NCBI GenBank assembly: GCA_963210315.1
Contig: OY723273.1
Coordinates: 2,108,001 to 2,172,000 of the forward strand
DNA: 64,000 nucleotides
Source of the DNA: Rhynchopus euleeides
Lineage: Eukaryota > Euglenozoa > Diplonemea > Diplonemida > Diplonemidae
Direction of reading: 5' to 3'
The notes below the pieces were generated by a model. It saw only the letters and a program-made list of their open reading frames with translations, was not told where the DNA came from and made no database searches. The position numbers were made by a program, and so were the translations under genes. How positions within the stretch are numbered: the first letter of the stretch is position 1; each line of letters opens with the position of its first letter. This document shows positions 10,968-19,422 of this stretch, one piece after another.

Positions 10968-13885
10968 GTTGCCCCCCCCCCCCCCTCCCCCCCACACTCC
11001 CTTCTCATTATGCACCCATCCCCCATCACCCCCACTACCTCACCCCACGCCACCCCCCCACCCCCGCCTCCGCCAAAGAACAGTAGTGCTGCAATCCTGC
11101 TTTCGGCAGCTCACGAGTTCTTTGAGGCGTGCCTTTGTGTTCTTCAGTAGACCGGTCTGTCGACCTCAGAGAGCGTCGCAGGGATGCACTACCTCATCTC
11201 AGCCCTTCGGGCAGCCCTCCCTCAGGTGTTGAGGAGCCTGCGCGTGGTTGGGCACCATGCGCTGCGTTGTCTTTTATTGGTTTTTTTCTCTGCTACGCCG
11301 GGACGACCGGGGGGGGGGATCCGACAAGGTGGTAAGGTAGTAAGCGCTTTGTGCCCCCCCCCCCCCCACCTCCCCCACCTCTCCCCCACTGCGAATTTGA
11401 GGGATATTTTCTCCCCCCCAAAAAAAAAGCTTCCCAAACAGCTACTCCCCTGCCCCCCCCTCCCCCCCCCCCCCTCCTTGCCCCCCGAAGCTCGAAGAAG
11501 GAAGTATGAGCTGCGCTCACCCCCTTGTTCTCGCTGCATTCACCCCCCCCCCCTCCCCCCTCACACTTCGACTCGACTGACCGACCCCCTCCTCCCCCCC
11601 CCCCCACCCGATTTGCAAACCGTTTGCATTGCACTGACAGCGGCAACGCCCTCCCGGTTAGAAGAACGGGACGGGTCAGGTGAAGAATGGAACGAAACGA
11701 TAATCCCCTCCCCCTCCCCCCCCCCCCCCCCCACTCCCACCCACCCCCATATTTTTTGAACATCTCACCGGTTTTTTGGGGTTGTGGAATCAAACATGCC
11801 GATGCGGCGCAGCGGTGCTTTGCGTTGCCATAGCCCCCCCCCCCCCCATCCTGTCTCTCTGCGACCATCCCCCCGCATTGTCAGATGCCATGTGGCTGAC
11901 AGCTCTGAGGATCCGTGGTTGCACTGTCCCACCCGACAAGAAAATTCCGGCACATCCTTGCCCACACAACCCACGTACCCCCGTCCACCCCGCCGGTGGA
12001 CAGCAGAAGTAAAATTGTATGCGAGCGGTCAAGCTCCTCGCATGGGATGGGTGGAACGATAAAAGTCCCCCCAAAGACCCTGCATTCTTCCCAACAAACT
12101 GTACGAAAACCTCTTTGGCTTTGAAGGAATTCTGACAGAATATGCCTGTGTTGCGTTGCGTGGCGCCTACCGTGCGCCCCGCATGGCGGGCTTTGTGTGG
12201 TCAAATCGCGACCAAAATAGAAACAGAAATGGGTTTGAAAAGGAGACGGCATGCTTTCCCAAAATTGTAAAGAAATGTAGGCCGTCTTTAATTGGCAACC
12301 CGCCGTTGCCATGTTTTTTTCCCACGCAAACGAAGAATCGGCGGGGCGTCGCGATGTGCACGCCACCGCCTGGTCGTCGTGGTTGCGCCGCCGACGCCCT
12401 CTGCTGCCCTGAATGGCTTATCCCAATGAAGATGTTGAGCAATACAACTTTATCCCATGCCAAGGGCAAGAGGCACCAATGGTCCGGAACAGGGGGCTGG
12501 AAATTGCCTGTCTTCACTCTCGACAACCAACCCCACCCACCCCGCATAATCAAACCCGCACACCACCCACCATTTCCCTTCGCACGGGCCCTTTTGAAGT
12601 TTGAGGTGCAACACCGATTATTTGCTGTTCCGCCTTCTCCCCCCTCCGCGCATAAGGCTTGTCTTGGGGGATGTGCGAGAGTGCAGACAGAGCGGATGCA
12701 GGTGGTTGTGATGAGGGTGCCTTTCGCCATGCGCTCTTTCCCCACCCCCCTACCACCGCACTGTCATCCCCCAGTTGTGTGGGGCGCGCTCGTCATCAAT
12801 ACTGGTTTCAACACTCGCTCCCCAGATACACGGAATCGTTCTAAATTCGTTCGACGCCGTGTCTCTAAAATCTAAATCGCAGGGCCGAAGCTTTTTCGGA
12901 CAAGCCTTTTCATGCCACTTCAGAACTTCAGAGAGGAGGGGGGGGGGGGTGTCGTGCGGTTATTTTTACAACCATCTCAGGGTTACAAGTTGCTGCTGGA
13001 CAGGGGAGAGGGTTCTGCCTTACAGCGGAAGCTTCTGCCGTTCTCATCCATCATGCAATCGGAAGAAGGAGTACGATTTTCCCGACCTATAGCTTAGACA
13101 CCCGTGTGTGGGAGGAAGAGGTCGCCCGTCAGGAATCAGCTCACTCACCTGGTGCTCCGCACTCACTCGCCTTCACGCGAGGGTGTGTGTGTGTGTGGAG
13201 GTGTGCGAAAGCGTCACCCTTTGGGCTCCAAACCCAAGTTGTGAGAGAGATTGAAAGCGAACCTTTGATTCCCCTCATCATCCTCCCTCCCCCCCCCCCC
13301 TCCCCGTCCTCTTTTTCATGTGGGTGCGTTCCAGCGCACACCCAATAAGACCTTCCAAAAAATGTTCAACCGCCCCTGAATCGCCAGTTCAGAGGGCCTT
13401 GCATCACTGTGGGCCTTCGCTCTGTGTCAAGCTGTGCCAGTTTGTCCCCCTTCTTGTGAGGCGACTCTCTGTTTCTGCACCTCTGAGCGCAGGCCCCTCA
13501 ATGAAGATAAATATCGAGCTGATATTGGTTCAACATCATCTCCCGAGGGGGTGGTCCCGCTCCGTCAGCTGTGCGCCCAATGATTGCCGCTTACTTTGTT
13601 CAAGTGTTCACCTTTTCTGCACATCTGGGCGAAGGCCGCCGCCGCCCCCTCCCTCCCTTCCCCCGCCCCTCGTGTCACCTCCACCATCGGGATGACGGTT
13701 CTGTTTCTGCAGAGCTGTTGGTCCCGAACTTCGCTTCGCGAGCTGCATAATATTCTGTTTTTGGATTCTGGATGAGATGTGTTCATCCAGCAGGGGGTTT
13801 CGGGCTCCGTCAAGGCGGAAAACAAACAAAGAGGGGGTCAATGGGGCAGACCAGGCCTCGCAGTGCTCGTGCATTTGAGGATTTA
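10968..13885. other. 2.9-kb low-complexity intergenic block
   Basis: No gene seen. 10970-11860 is dominated by C runs (7 to 17 long) broken by short mixed sequence. 11860-13600 is more complex but holds only unsupported open frames. GTGTGTGTG at 13185 and CATGCCACTTCAGA at 12911 are fragments of dispersed sequences. Confidence 0.45.
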
Positions 13886-14095
13886 TTGTTTTGTCAGTGC
13901 GGCGTCGCCAACTGGGGAAACTTTCCGTGCCTTTAGGTGGGCCGTGCGACCCCATTCACACCACTTCATCAGACCGGGGAGTGGTGTACACAAAGAGTGG
14001 GGTCTGCGTTCCAACAAAACAAGTTTCGGGCAGTGATTGGTTTGGTTGTCTCGTTTTTTCTGTCACTTTTGCGCAGAGAATTGAGAATCGCCGAT
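13886..14095 (+). repeat. Dispersed repeat (CCAACTGGGGAAAC family), best copy
   Basis: The first 95 bases are about 85% identical to 63904-64000 at the right edge of the window, same strand (GCCAACTGGGGAAACTTTC, then CACCACTTCATCAGACCGGG). The rest has diverged matches at 7387, 27395, 39775, 47530-47650 and 56490 (TTGTCTCGTTTTGCTGTCAC). No coding capacity and no clean ends, so this is an old interspersed family. Confidence 0.6.
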
Positions 14096-14512
14096 GTAGC
14101 TCCGTCCCGATTTTCTCCCTTCGAGTTTGTTTGGCCCTGATCGAAGCAAGTAGAATCCCGTTTCCACAAACGGAATACAGCCTCATTCAGTACAGTACAC
14201 GGTGGACTCCAGCGGCCCTAGCGGGAGTCTGGGAGCGGGAGTCTGAGCGGGTGTCAAAGACTCCCGCTAGCGGGAGTCTATACTCCCGCTAGGGGGAGTC
14301 TGACTCCCCCTAGCGGGAGTCTTTTCACCTATTTTCATCCATTTTTCCCATGATATAGTTACAGTCTACTGGCGTGGGGGGTAAAATCATGGTGGAAGAG
14401 GGATGGGGAGGGGCTTGTTTTGCTTCTGTCAGTTTCCCCGGACTCTGGACTACCTACCTATCCTCCTGGTAGCGGCTGCACCTGCGGAGGTGAGCGGTTA
14501 GAATTTGAGGTG

Positions 14513-15649
14513 TCAAAGTGCGGCCATCGCCTGTCGTAGTTGTGTTACACCTTGGGCAAGACAAGCCATCCTGCAGGCCTCATCTTCTTCGTCAGAACTG
14601 TCATCCCCCTCCTGCTGTGCGCGTTGGTCAAGCGTGCTCAAAGTCGCCTCGGATGACACGAATGGTGTGAAAGTCGCCCCCAGCGGGATTGGCATTTTGC
14701 ACAAGCAGAGCGATAATTTGCGGTGTCCTTCGGGGAACCGGGACAGGAAGTAGGGCGCGCTGATGGGTTCAACGAAGTCCTGTGTGTTGCAGTGCACAAA
14801 CCCCTTCTGCAGCTGTGTCAACTGTGTGCAAAGAACATACACAGCCAATCTATGAGCGTGTCGGGTGTGCAGACACGGACACAGAATGACTTCTCTATAC
14901 CCGAGGATCCCGTCCTGCGACAGGTGCGCAACCTTCCAAGGCATGCCCGATGCGCGCCGCTTCTCTTCTGCCATCGCAAGATCTCTCTCGTAAGTTGCGG
15001 AGCTGGCGATTGTAACGGCATCTTTCTTGCGATGTCCGTTCTCTGCTTCTTCAAATTCGTCGTTGTTCTGCAGAGGCACTGCATCTTCTGGAGCCCACCA
15101 ATGATGGAGACTGTGTACGTAGGCATTGCGCGTTGATCCCTTTTCGGCATGCTCCATCAACCAGTGAAATATATGCCCTGAGATCCGAGCACGCAAGAAG
15201 GGAATCCGGGCTGACTCATCCTTGCATCCCCAGAAGTGCCAGGGGATGTCTGCATACCGGAAATGCATGAGGTCTGCAAGGGAGACAAAGAGGTAGCGGA
15301 ACAAGCCCTTGTAGGTGTGTCCTGTGACAGGCAAGCACGACCTTCCGGAACTGAGCACCTGTCCCATTCTGCGACACATTCAGTGCAAGGTTTGTACAGG
15401 TCTTGTCGAATATTTTTTTGTTGTCTCATCCAGTACCCTGATCAGCCGCATGGCGAGCCCCTTGCAGTCATGGAGTGCTGGGGTGACGTAGCGGGCATTG
15501 GGAAGCACACCTGCCAAGAGGGAGGGGTAGCCAGCCTCTTTTATCTCAGAGAGAGTCAGGTGCGGGTATCGATGCACCTGTTGATACCAGCGTTCTTCTG
15601 GGATGTCGCACAGTGAGCATCGGTGCCCTCGCCCCCCGCATCGCCTCAT
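14513..15649 (-). pseudogene. Element-encoded protein of unknown family, frame broken
   Basis: Two minus-strand frames belong together. 15649-15380 gives 89 residues with CSLC near the start and a P-A-L-H-D-C-K-G motif. 15379-14513 gives 288 residues with aromatic-rich text (FRYLFVSLADLMHFRY, IPWHFWG, HIFHWLMEH), a basic middle and an acidic serine stretch (DDSSDEEDE) near the end. A frame change near 15380 breaks the reading. The upper frame starts at the edge of the inner terminal repeat, so the N-terminus is probably deleted. I do not recognise the family. The position between TIRs suggests a transposase or accessory protein remnant. The cysteine pair and LHDCKG may help a profile search. 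Confidence 0.5.
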
Positions 15650-15914
15650 TGTTGCCCACTGCTGATCTATACTCCCGCTAGCGGGAGTTGGACTCCCCCT
15701 AGTTGAGACTCCCGAAAAGGGTTAAACCCGGTAGTGGTACCCTACCCCCGCTGGAGTCCACCGTGCAAGGCCGGATCAGCCCACGGGTGGGTTTGAGGAA
15801 GAAATCTGGGGGGGCAAATTTTGCTGCGACTTCCGGTTTCACCCGGCCGAACTCCAGCATCTATCCAGACCCACGGTGCCAAGCCGTTCGCCCGTGTCGC
15901 GATCATTCGCGGCT

Positions 15915-16295
15915 TCAGGCTGCCCCCGACGACACGTTTGTATCCTGCACCTTGCCATACTTCGCCTCCACCTTGTATATGACGGAGAGCGCCCTCCTTC
16001 CGCATCGTTGCGACTTCCCTGACAGCGAACTTATCCATGTCAGGGAAGACATGGCGATGATTGCGTTGGCCACCTGGGTGCTGTGCTTGTGGAGCTCCTT
16101 GCTCAACACCGTTGCTAGGAGCCTTCTAATGGATCCCAGTGTCAGCACACTGCCCCCTTTTTTAACAGGGAAGGCCGTGCAAAAATCATGCACAATGTTC
16201 GTCGCCTCCGCAGCCTCGGGACTCTCTGCGCTCTTCTTCTTCTTAATCGACTTTGCCGCCGGCTTCGCTGCCGGCTTCGTTGTCGTCTTCCCCAT
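15915..16295 (-). CDS. Small basic protein resembling the C-terminal half of histone H2B
   Basis: 126 residues. The N-terminal tail is lysine/alanine/proline-rich like a histone tail (K-P-A-A-K repeated, then KKKK). Residues about 48-85 follow the H2B alpha-3/alpha-C pattern: a short strand, S-I-R-R-L-L, then L-x-x-E-L-x-K-H, then a helix ending A-I-I-A-M-S-S. This parallels the H2B motif with ELAKH and AVTKYSS. The region that should be the long alpha-2 helix is shortened by roughly a dozen residues (only N-I-V-H-D-F-C is recognisable), and a 40-residue tail follows that H2B lacks. It sits between two copies of the element's terminal repeat on the same strand as the broken frame at 14.5-15.6 kb. 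It may be a captured and decaying host histone or an unrelated histone-fold protein. The resemblance is by eye only. Confidence 0.4.
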   Translation of the reverse strand: MGKTTTKPAAKPAAKSIKKKKSAESPEAAEATNIVHDFCTAFPVKKGGSVLTLGSIRRLLATVLSKELHKHSTQVANAIIAMSSLTWISSLSGKSQRCGRRALSVIYKVEAKYGKVQDTNVSSGAA

Positions 16296-16929
16296 TTTTG
16301 TGAATCAGGTCTGCGAGCTGGGATGGGTGGAAACGTCCGTTTCGTTTGGTGTGGCTGTACTTCAGTGACGAGTGCCACATTGCATAGGTATCATGGGAAA
16401 AATGAGTGAAAATAGGTGAAAAGACTCCCGCTAGGGGGAGTCAGACTCCCGCTAGCGGGAGTTGGACTCCCCCTAGTTGAGACTCCCGAAAAGGGTTACC
16501 CTACCCCCGCTGGAGTCCACCGTGTAGGATTAATAGTTATGCACGACGTAGACTACCAATGCAGAGGCCTCCTTCGAGAGGACTCCTTATGAGGCCGCCT
16601 TCGCTCCCAGGTGGGAAGAGCGAGGGGCAGTGCCCTTCCCCTGACTGACGACCCGTGACTTGTGGCGGAGACCCTTGCCCCAACAAATATTTTCGGCAAG
16701 AATATCCGCTATCTTAGAGGCGTCTGATGTCGAGTCAGTTCCACCTGTAGCTGGTTGCACTTTGTCTTCTGATGATGGCATTGTTTAAATCTTGGGTGGC
16801 GAGCACAGCAGTTATCTGTTCTGCTGACTGAGTGCAGAGTGACCACAATCTCGGGAAAACAAGCCGCCGATGGTATTGCTGCGACTGAAACAACGTGGTT
16901 CCTGCCTCTGCAATAAAGACAGTTTTCAC

Positions 16930-17028
16930 CGGGGCCCGCGCTACTGGATGTGACTGAGTGAGAAAAAGTGAGCAACAGCCCCACTTCCCGAACTGGCTGA
17001 CGAGCTGTGTCTGGTAGAGAGGGCCCCC
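16930..17028. mobile_element. Degenerate GGGCCCTCGCTAC-family MITE
   Basis: GGGGCCCGCGCTACTGGATG at the left and GGTAGAGAGGGCCCCC at the right, with GTGACTGAGTGAGAAAAAGT inside, match the cleaner copies at 41192, 41486 and 43812. Ends are mutated and no target duplication remains. The flanks 16525-16929 and 17029-17086 hold no recognisable gene. Confidence 0.6.
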
Positions 17029-17086
17029 AGCGGGAGCTGTTGGTTAAAAACATCGCGCGATGGGATGATGCAACCCATACTGATTA

Positions 17087-17432
17087 CCGTATACGTAAAT
17101 ATTATGGAACGTAAATATTATGGAACGGGCCCATTTTTGGCCGGTCCGTTCCATAATATTTACGTTCCAAAATATTTACAGGGCCAGTTGGGCCACTCGG
17201 TGGTGAGGACGGCTTGCGTCAGGAATCGCGCGAAAAGTGCACGAGTAGGTCTCGTCAGGGACTCTGTACGCCGTCCGATCACCTGGTCCAAGTCCCCGAG
17301 TCGCAGAAAGCCCTGTAAATATTATGGAACGAAAAAAATCTGGAACGCCAACCCACCAGCGTTCCATAATATTTACGTTCCATAATATTTACGTTCCATA
17401 ATATTTACGTTCCAAAATATTTACGTATACGG
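17087..17432. mobile_element. CCGTATACGTAAATATT inverted-repeat element, copy 1
   Basis: 346 bases with ends CCGTATACGTAAATATT and TTTACGTATACGG, flanked by TA (17085-17086, 17433-17434). Subterminal zones are tandem GGAACGTAAATATTATG-type units. The core (GGACGGCTTGCGTCAGG ... CAGAAAGCCC) recurs in copy 2 just downstream and, reversed, at 29173-29501. Non-coding, so a MITE whose autonomous partner is not in the window. Confidence 0.85.
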
Positions 17433-17839
17433 TATTATGGAACGGGCCCATTTTTGGCCGGTCCGTTCCATAATATTTACGTTCCAAAATATTTACAGGG
17501 CCAGTTGGGGACTCGGTGGTGAGGACGGCTTGCGTCAGGAATCGCGCGAAAAGTGCACGAGTAGGTCCCGTCAGGGACTCTGCATGCCGTCCGATCACCT
17601 GGTCCAAGTCCCCGAGTCGCAGAAAGCCCTGTAAATATTATGGAACGAAAAAAATCTGGAACGCCAACCCACCAGCGTTCCAAAATATTTACGTTCCATA
17701 ATATTTACGTTCCATAATATTTACGTTCCAAAATATTTACGTATACTGGTGCCCCTGACGACCCCATATTGCGTAGTTTGTGCGTAGTGAAAAGGGGGGG
17801 GGGGTCTCATTTTTTGATTTACTCAGCCATTCTCTGTCT

Positions 17840-18046
17840 CTATGCCGGGACCCCAAACTCAAGGAGTTCTTGCTGTTCCGGGGTCAGTGAGGGTGCAGGC
17901 GCTTCAGGTGCTGCAGGTGCTGCAGGTTCTTCAGGTGCTGCAGCGCTGGCAGCCTTCGGTGCGGGTTTCGACGCAGTCTTTGCAGGTCTCTTTGGGGGTG
18001 CCCTTTGGCGCGGTGCCTGCTTCAGCTCGTCGGGTGGAAGCATCAA
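17840..18046 (-). CDS. P/A/K-rich hypothetical tail in the 999-base element
   Basis: 68 residues. L-P-P-D-E-L-K-Q-A-P is followed by K-R-P-A-K and A-P-E repeats and ends E-L-L-E-F-G-V-P-A. A 49-base tandem duplication (18010-18107) containing GATGCGTTGA(C/T)GCTTCCACC lies at its 5' side. About 50 bases of this (18079-18131) are shared with the end of the gag-like element at 36150-36196. Confidence 0.3.
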   Translation of the reverse strand: MMLPPDELKQAPRQRAPPKRPAKTASKPAPKAASAAAPEEPAAPAAPEAPAPSLTPEQQELLEFGVPA

Positions 18047-18126
18047 CGCATCATTAAGCGGTGCCTGCTTCAGCTCCTCCGGGTGGAAGCGTCAACGCAT
18101 CATTAAGGAAGAAGGAAGCACAGTTG

Positions 18127-18444
18127 CTACGCTTTTTTGCAGCTGCAGGAAACGACACCATACCCAACAACAATCCCCAGACCGTCGAGGGAGAGTGGGC
18201 GCCTGGATCCCGTGACACAGATCTCTAGTGCCGTTGTGATCCCCTCGGATAACGTCTCCTGGACGTTGTCAGCGGAGGTTGCCTGTGTGGCGGTGACCTC
18301 CGTATACCCCGCGGGATCCAGTGCCAGTAGCGCCTTCTTCAGCTTTTCGTCGACCCCTCGGCCGACGCTCTCCTTGATGTCAAGGGCCACCTTCAGGGTG
18401 GCACCTCGCAGCGCCCTGAAGGCTGTGATCGTATCATCATTCAC
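18127..18444 (-). CDS. Hypothetical protein in the 999-base element
   Basis: 105 residues: mixed helix-forming text (FRALRGATLKVALDIKESVG, then EKLKKALLAL) and T/A-rich middle, ending in a cysteine/lysine tail. GC-rich third positions suggest past coding. No family recognised. The next minus-strand frame (18063 to 17840) has a P/A/K-rich composition and may be a downstream exon of the same gene. Confidence 0.35.
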   Translation of the reverse strand: MNDDTITAFRALRGATLKVALDIKESVGRGVDEKLKKALLALDPAGYTEVTATQATSADNVQETLSEGITTALEICVTGSRRPLSLDGLGIVVGYGVVSCSCKKA

Positions 18445-18840
18445 AATCTCGAGGGTGTTCTACGCGGCTCCTGGAACTCACTTCCTTCTCAGGTGTTTCT
18501 GGGCATGGGGCAACCTTGCCCAGGTGTTTCTGGAGTCCCGCCCCACATGTCGTGCGTTCTTTCGTACGGTGTATAGTGAGTTCTGGCAATAATTTTTTGC
18601 TCGGTCAGCGCAGTGCCTCCAGTCCTGTCTCAGTAGCCACACAGAAAGGGGGACCAAAAAAAACTGGGGGGGGACCAAAAAGCGAGACCCCCCCCCAGAT
18701 TGCGTAGTTTGTGCGTAGTGAAAAAGGGGTAAATCAGGGGCACCATATACGGTATTAAAATTTATGTTACAGGGGGGGGTCAAATAAACGTACTTAGTAC
18801 TACTATTCGGCGAACGCGCGGGCCTAAATCGACCTCGCCA

Positions 18841-19027
18841 GAAAGCGCCCTATCACTTCACAGCTACAACCGCTCTGATGAATTTCCTTTTGTTTGTTGC
18901 GTTGACGCTTCTACACACAAAACCCTGAACTGATCACACCCTGAGCCTGATGAAGGGTGGGGTTAGTGTATAGAGCACGTTTGGTTGCAGCTGTGGTGGG
19001 GCGCTTTCCGCTCACACGAGTGTGCTT
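18841..19027 (-). repeat. 187-base dispersed repeat, copy 1
   Basis: One of four copies over 95% identical (also 24964-25148 +, 33639-33824 +, 48096-48282 -) plus a diverged one at 60499-60665. On the + strand of the family it begins AAGCACACTCGTGTGAGCGG, contains CCTTCATCAGGCTCAGGGTG and GCGTCAACGCAACAAACAAA, and ends GGGCGCTTTC. Short inverted GAAAGCGCCC/GGGCGCTTTC lies near the ends. No poly-A, no tRNA promoter boxes and no coding, so it fits a MITE better than a SINE. Confidence 0.85.
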
Positions 19028-19422
19028 AAAAAATTAATAAATAGTTTGCGAGCGAATAGACGTACTAAGTACGTCTATTCAACTTTTCCTAAAAACGCTG
19101 TTTGCAGGGGCTCTGCGGGGCTGTTTGGTCCACCAGGGGCGCGCTGGTCACTGCTGTCGTCCGTCTCTCACTTCTTCTGCCTTCCGGTCGAGTATCCGCT
19201 CTGTTCTCGTCCTACCACTCGCCCCTCATTTGGTTTCGTACCGTTTTGGTTTGTATTGCCCCCCCCCCCCTCTGGTGCCCCCCCTGGTTGACATTCTTGT
19301 TGAGTTAGTGAAAGCATACACAGTTCATCAGAGCTGTCAGCTTCACTGTCGGTGGTTGGTTGGTGCGTTGATGCTTAAAAAAAAGATGTGAAAAGGGCAA
19401 GCCACAACCAGCACGCCCCAAC

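Larger units (their letters stand above)
14198..16524. mobile_element. 2.3-kb inverted-repeat DNA element (CACGGTGGACTCC ends, TA duplication)
   Basis: Left end CACGGTGGACTCCAGCGG (14198) and right end its exact complement (16524) are flanked by TA at 14196-14197 and 16525-16526. The ends continue into blocks rich in the palindrome CTCCCGCTAGCGGGAG and into a shared TCTTTTCACCTATTTTCA segment, giving imperfect terminal repeats of about 130 bases. A third end lies inside at 15656-15765, so the unit 14198-15765 could be an element on its own, with 15766-16524 added by a second end. The two parts each hold one minus-strand frame, described separately. Confidence 0.75.
17747..18745. mobile_element. 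999-base element with TGGTGCCCCTGA ends inserted in copy 2
   Basis: Ends TGGTGCCCCTGA and TCAGGGGCACCA are exact complements, and the flanking TATAC (17742-17746 and 18746-18750) is a 5-base target duplication. Near both ends lies the same string ATTGCGTAGTTTGTGCGTAG in direct orientation (17769 and 18702), next to G-run/TCTC segments in inverted orientation. TG...CA ends with a 5-base duplication recall LTR elements, but there are no long direct LTRs. Minus-strand coding remnants lie inside. Confidence 0.7.
17435..18752. mobile_element. CCGTATACG element, copy 2, split by an insertion
   Basis: It starts directly after the TA that closes copy 1, lacks the first 30 or so terminal bases, and is otherwise almost identical to copy 1. 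Its right end ACGTATACGG is interrupted: ...ACG-TATAC (to 17746), then a 999-base insertion, then TATAC-GG (18746-18752). The final TA is 18753-18754. Confidence 0.8.

Noticed and set aside
12156..12875. Overlapping 239-codon (+) and 192-codon (-) frames
   Set aside because: Neither has GC3-rich codons or a recognisable motif, and both strands are equally open. Chance frames.
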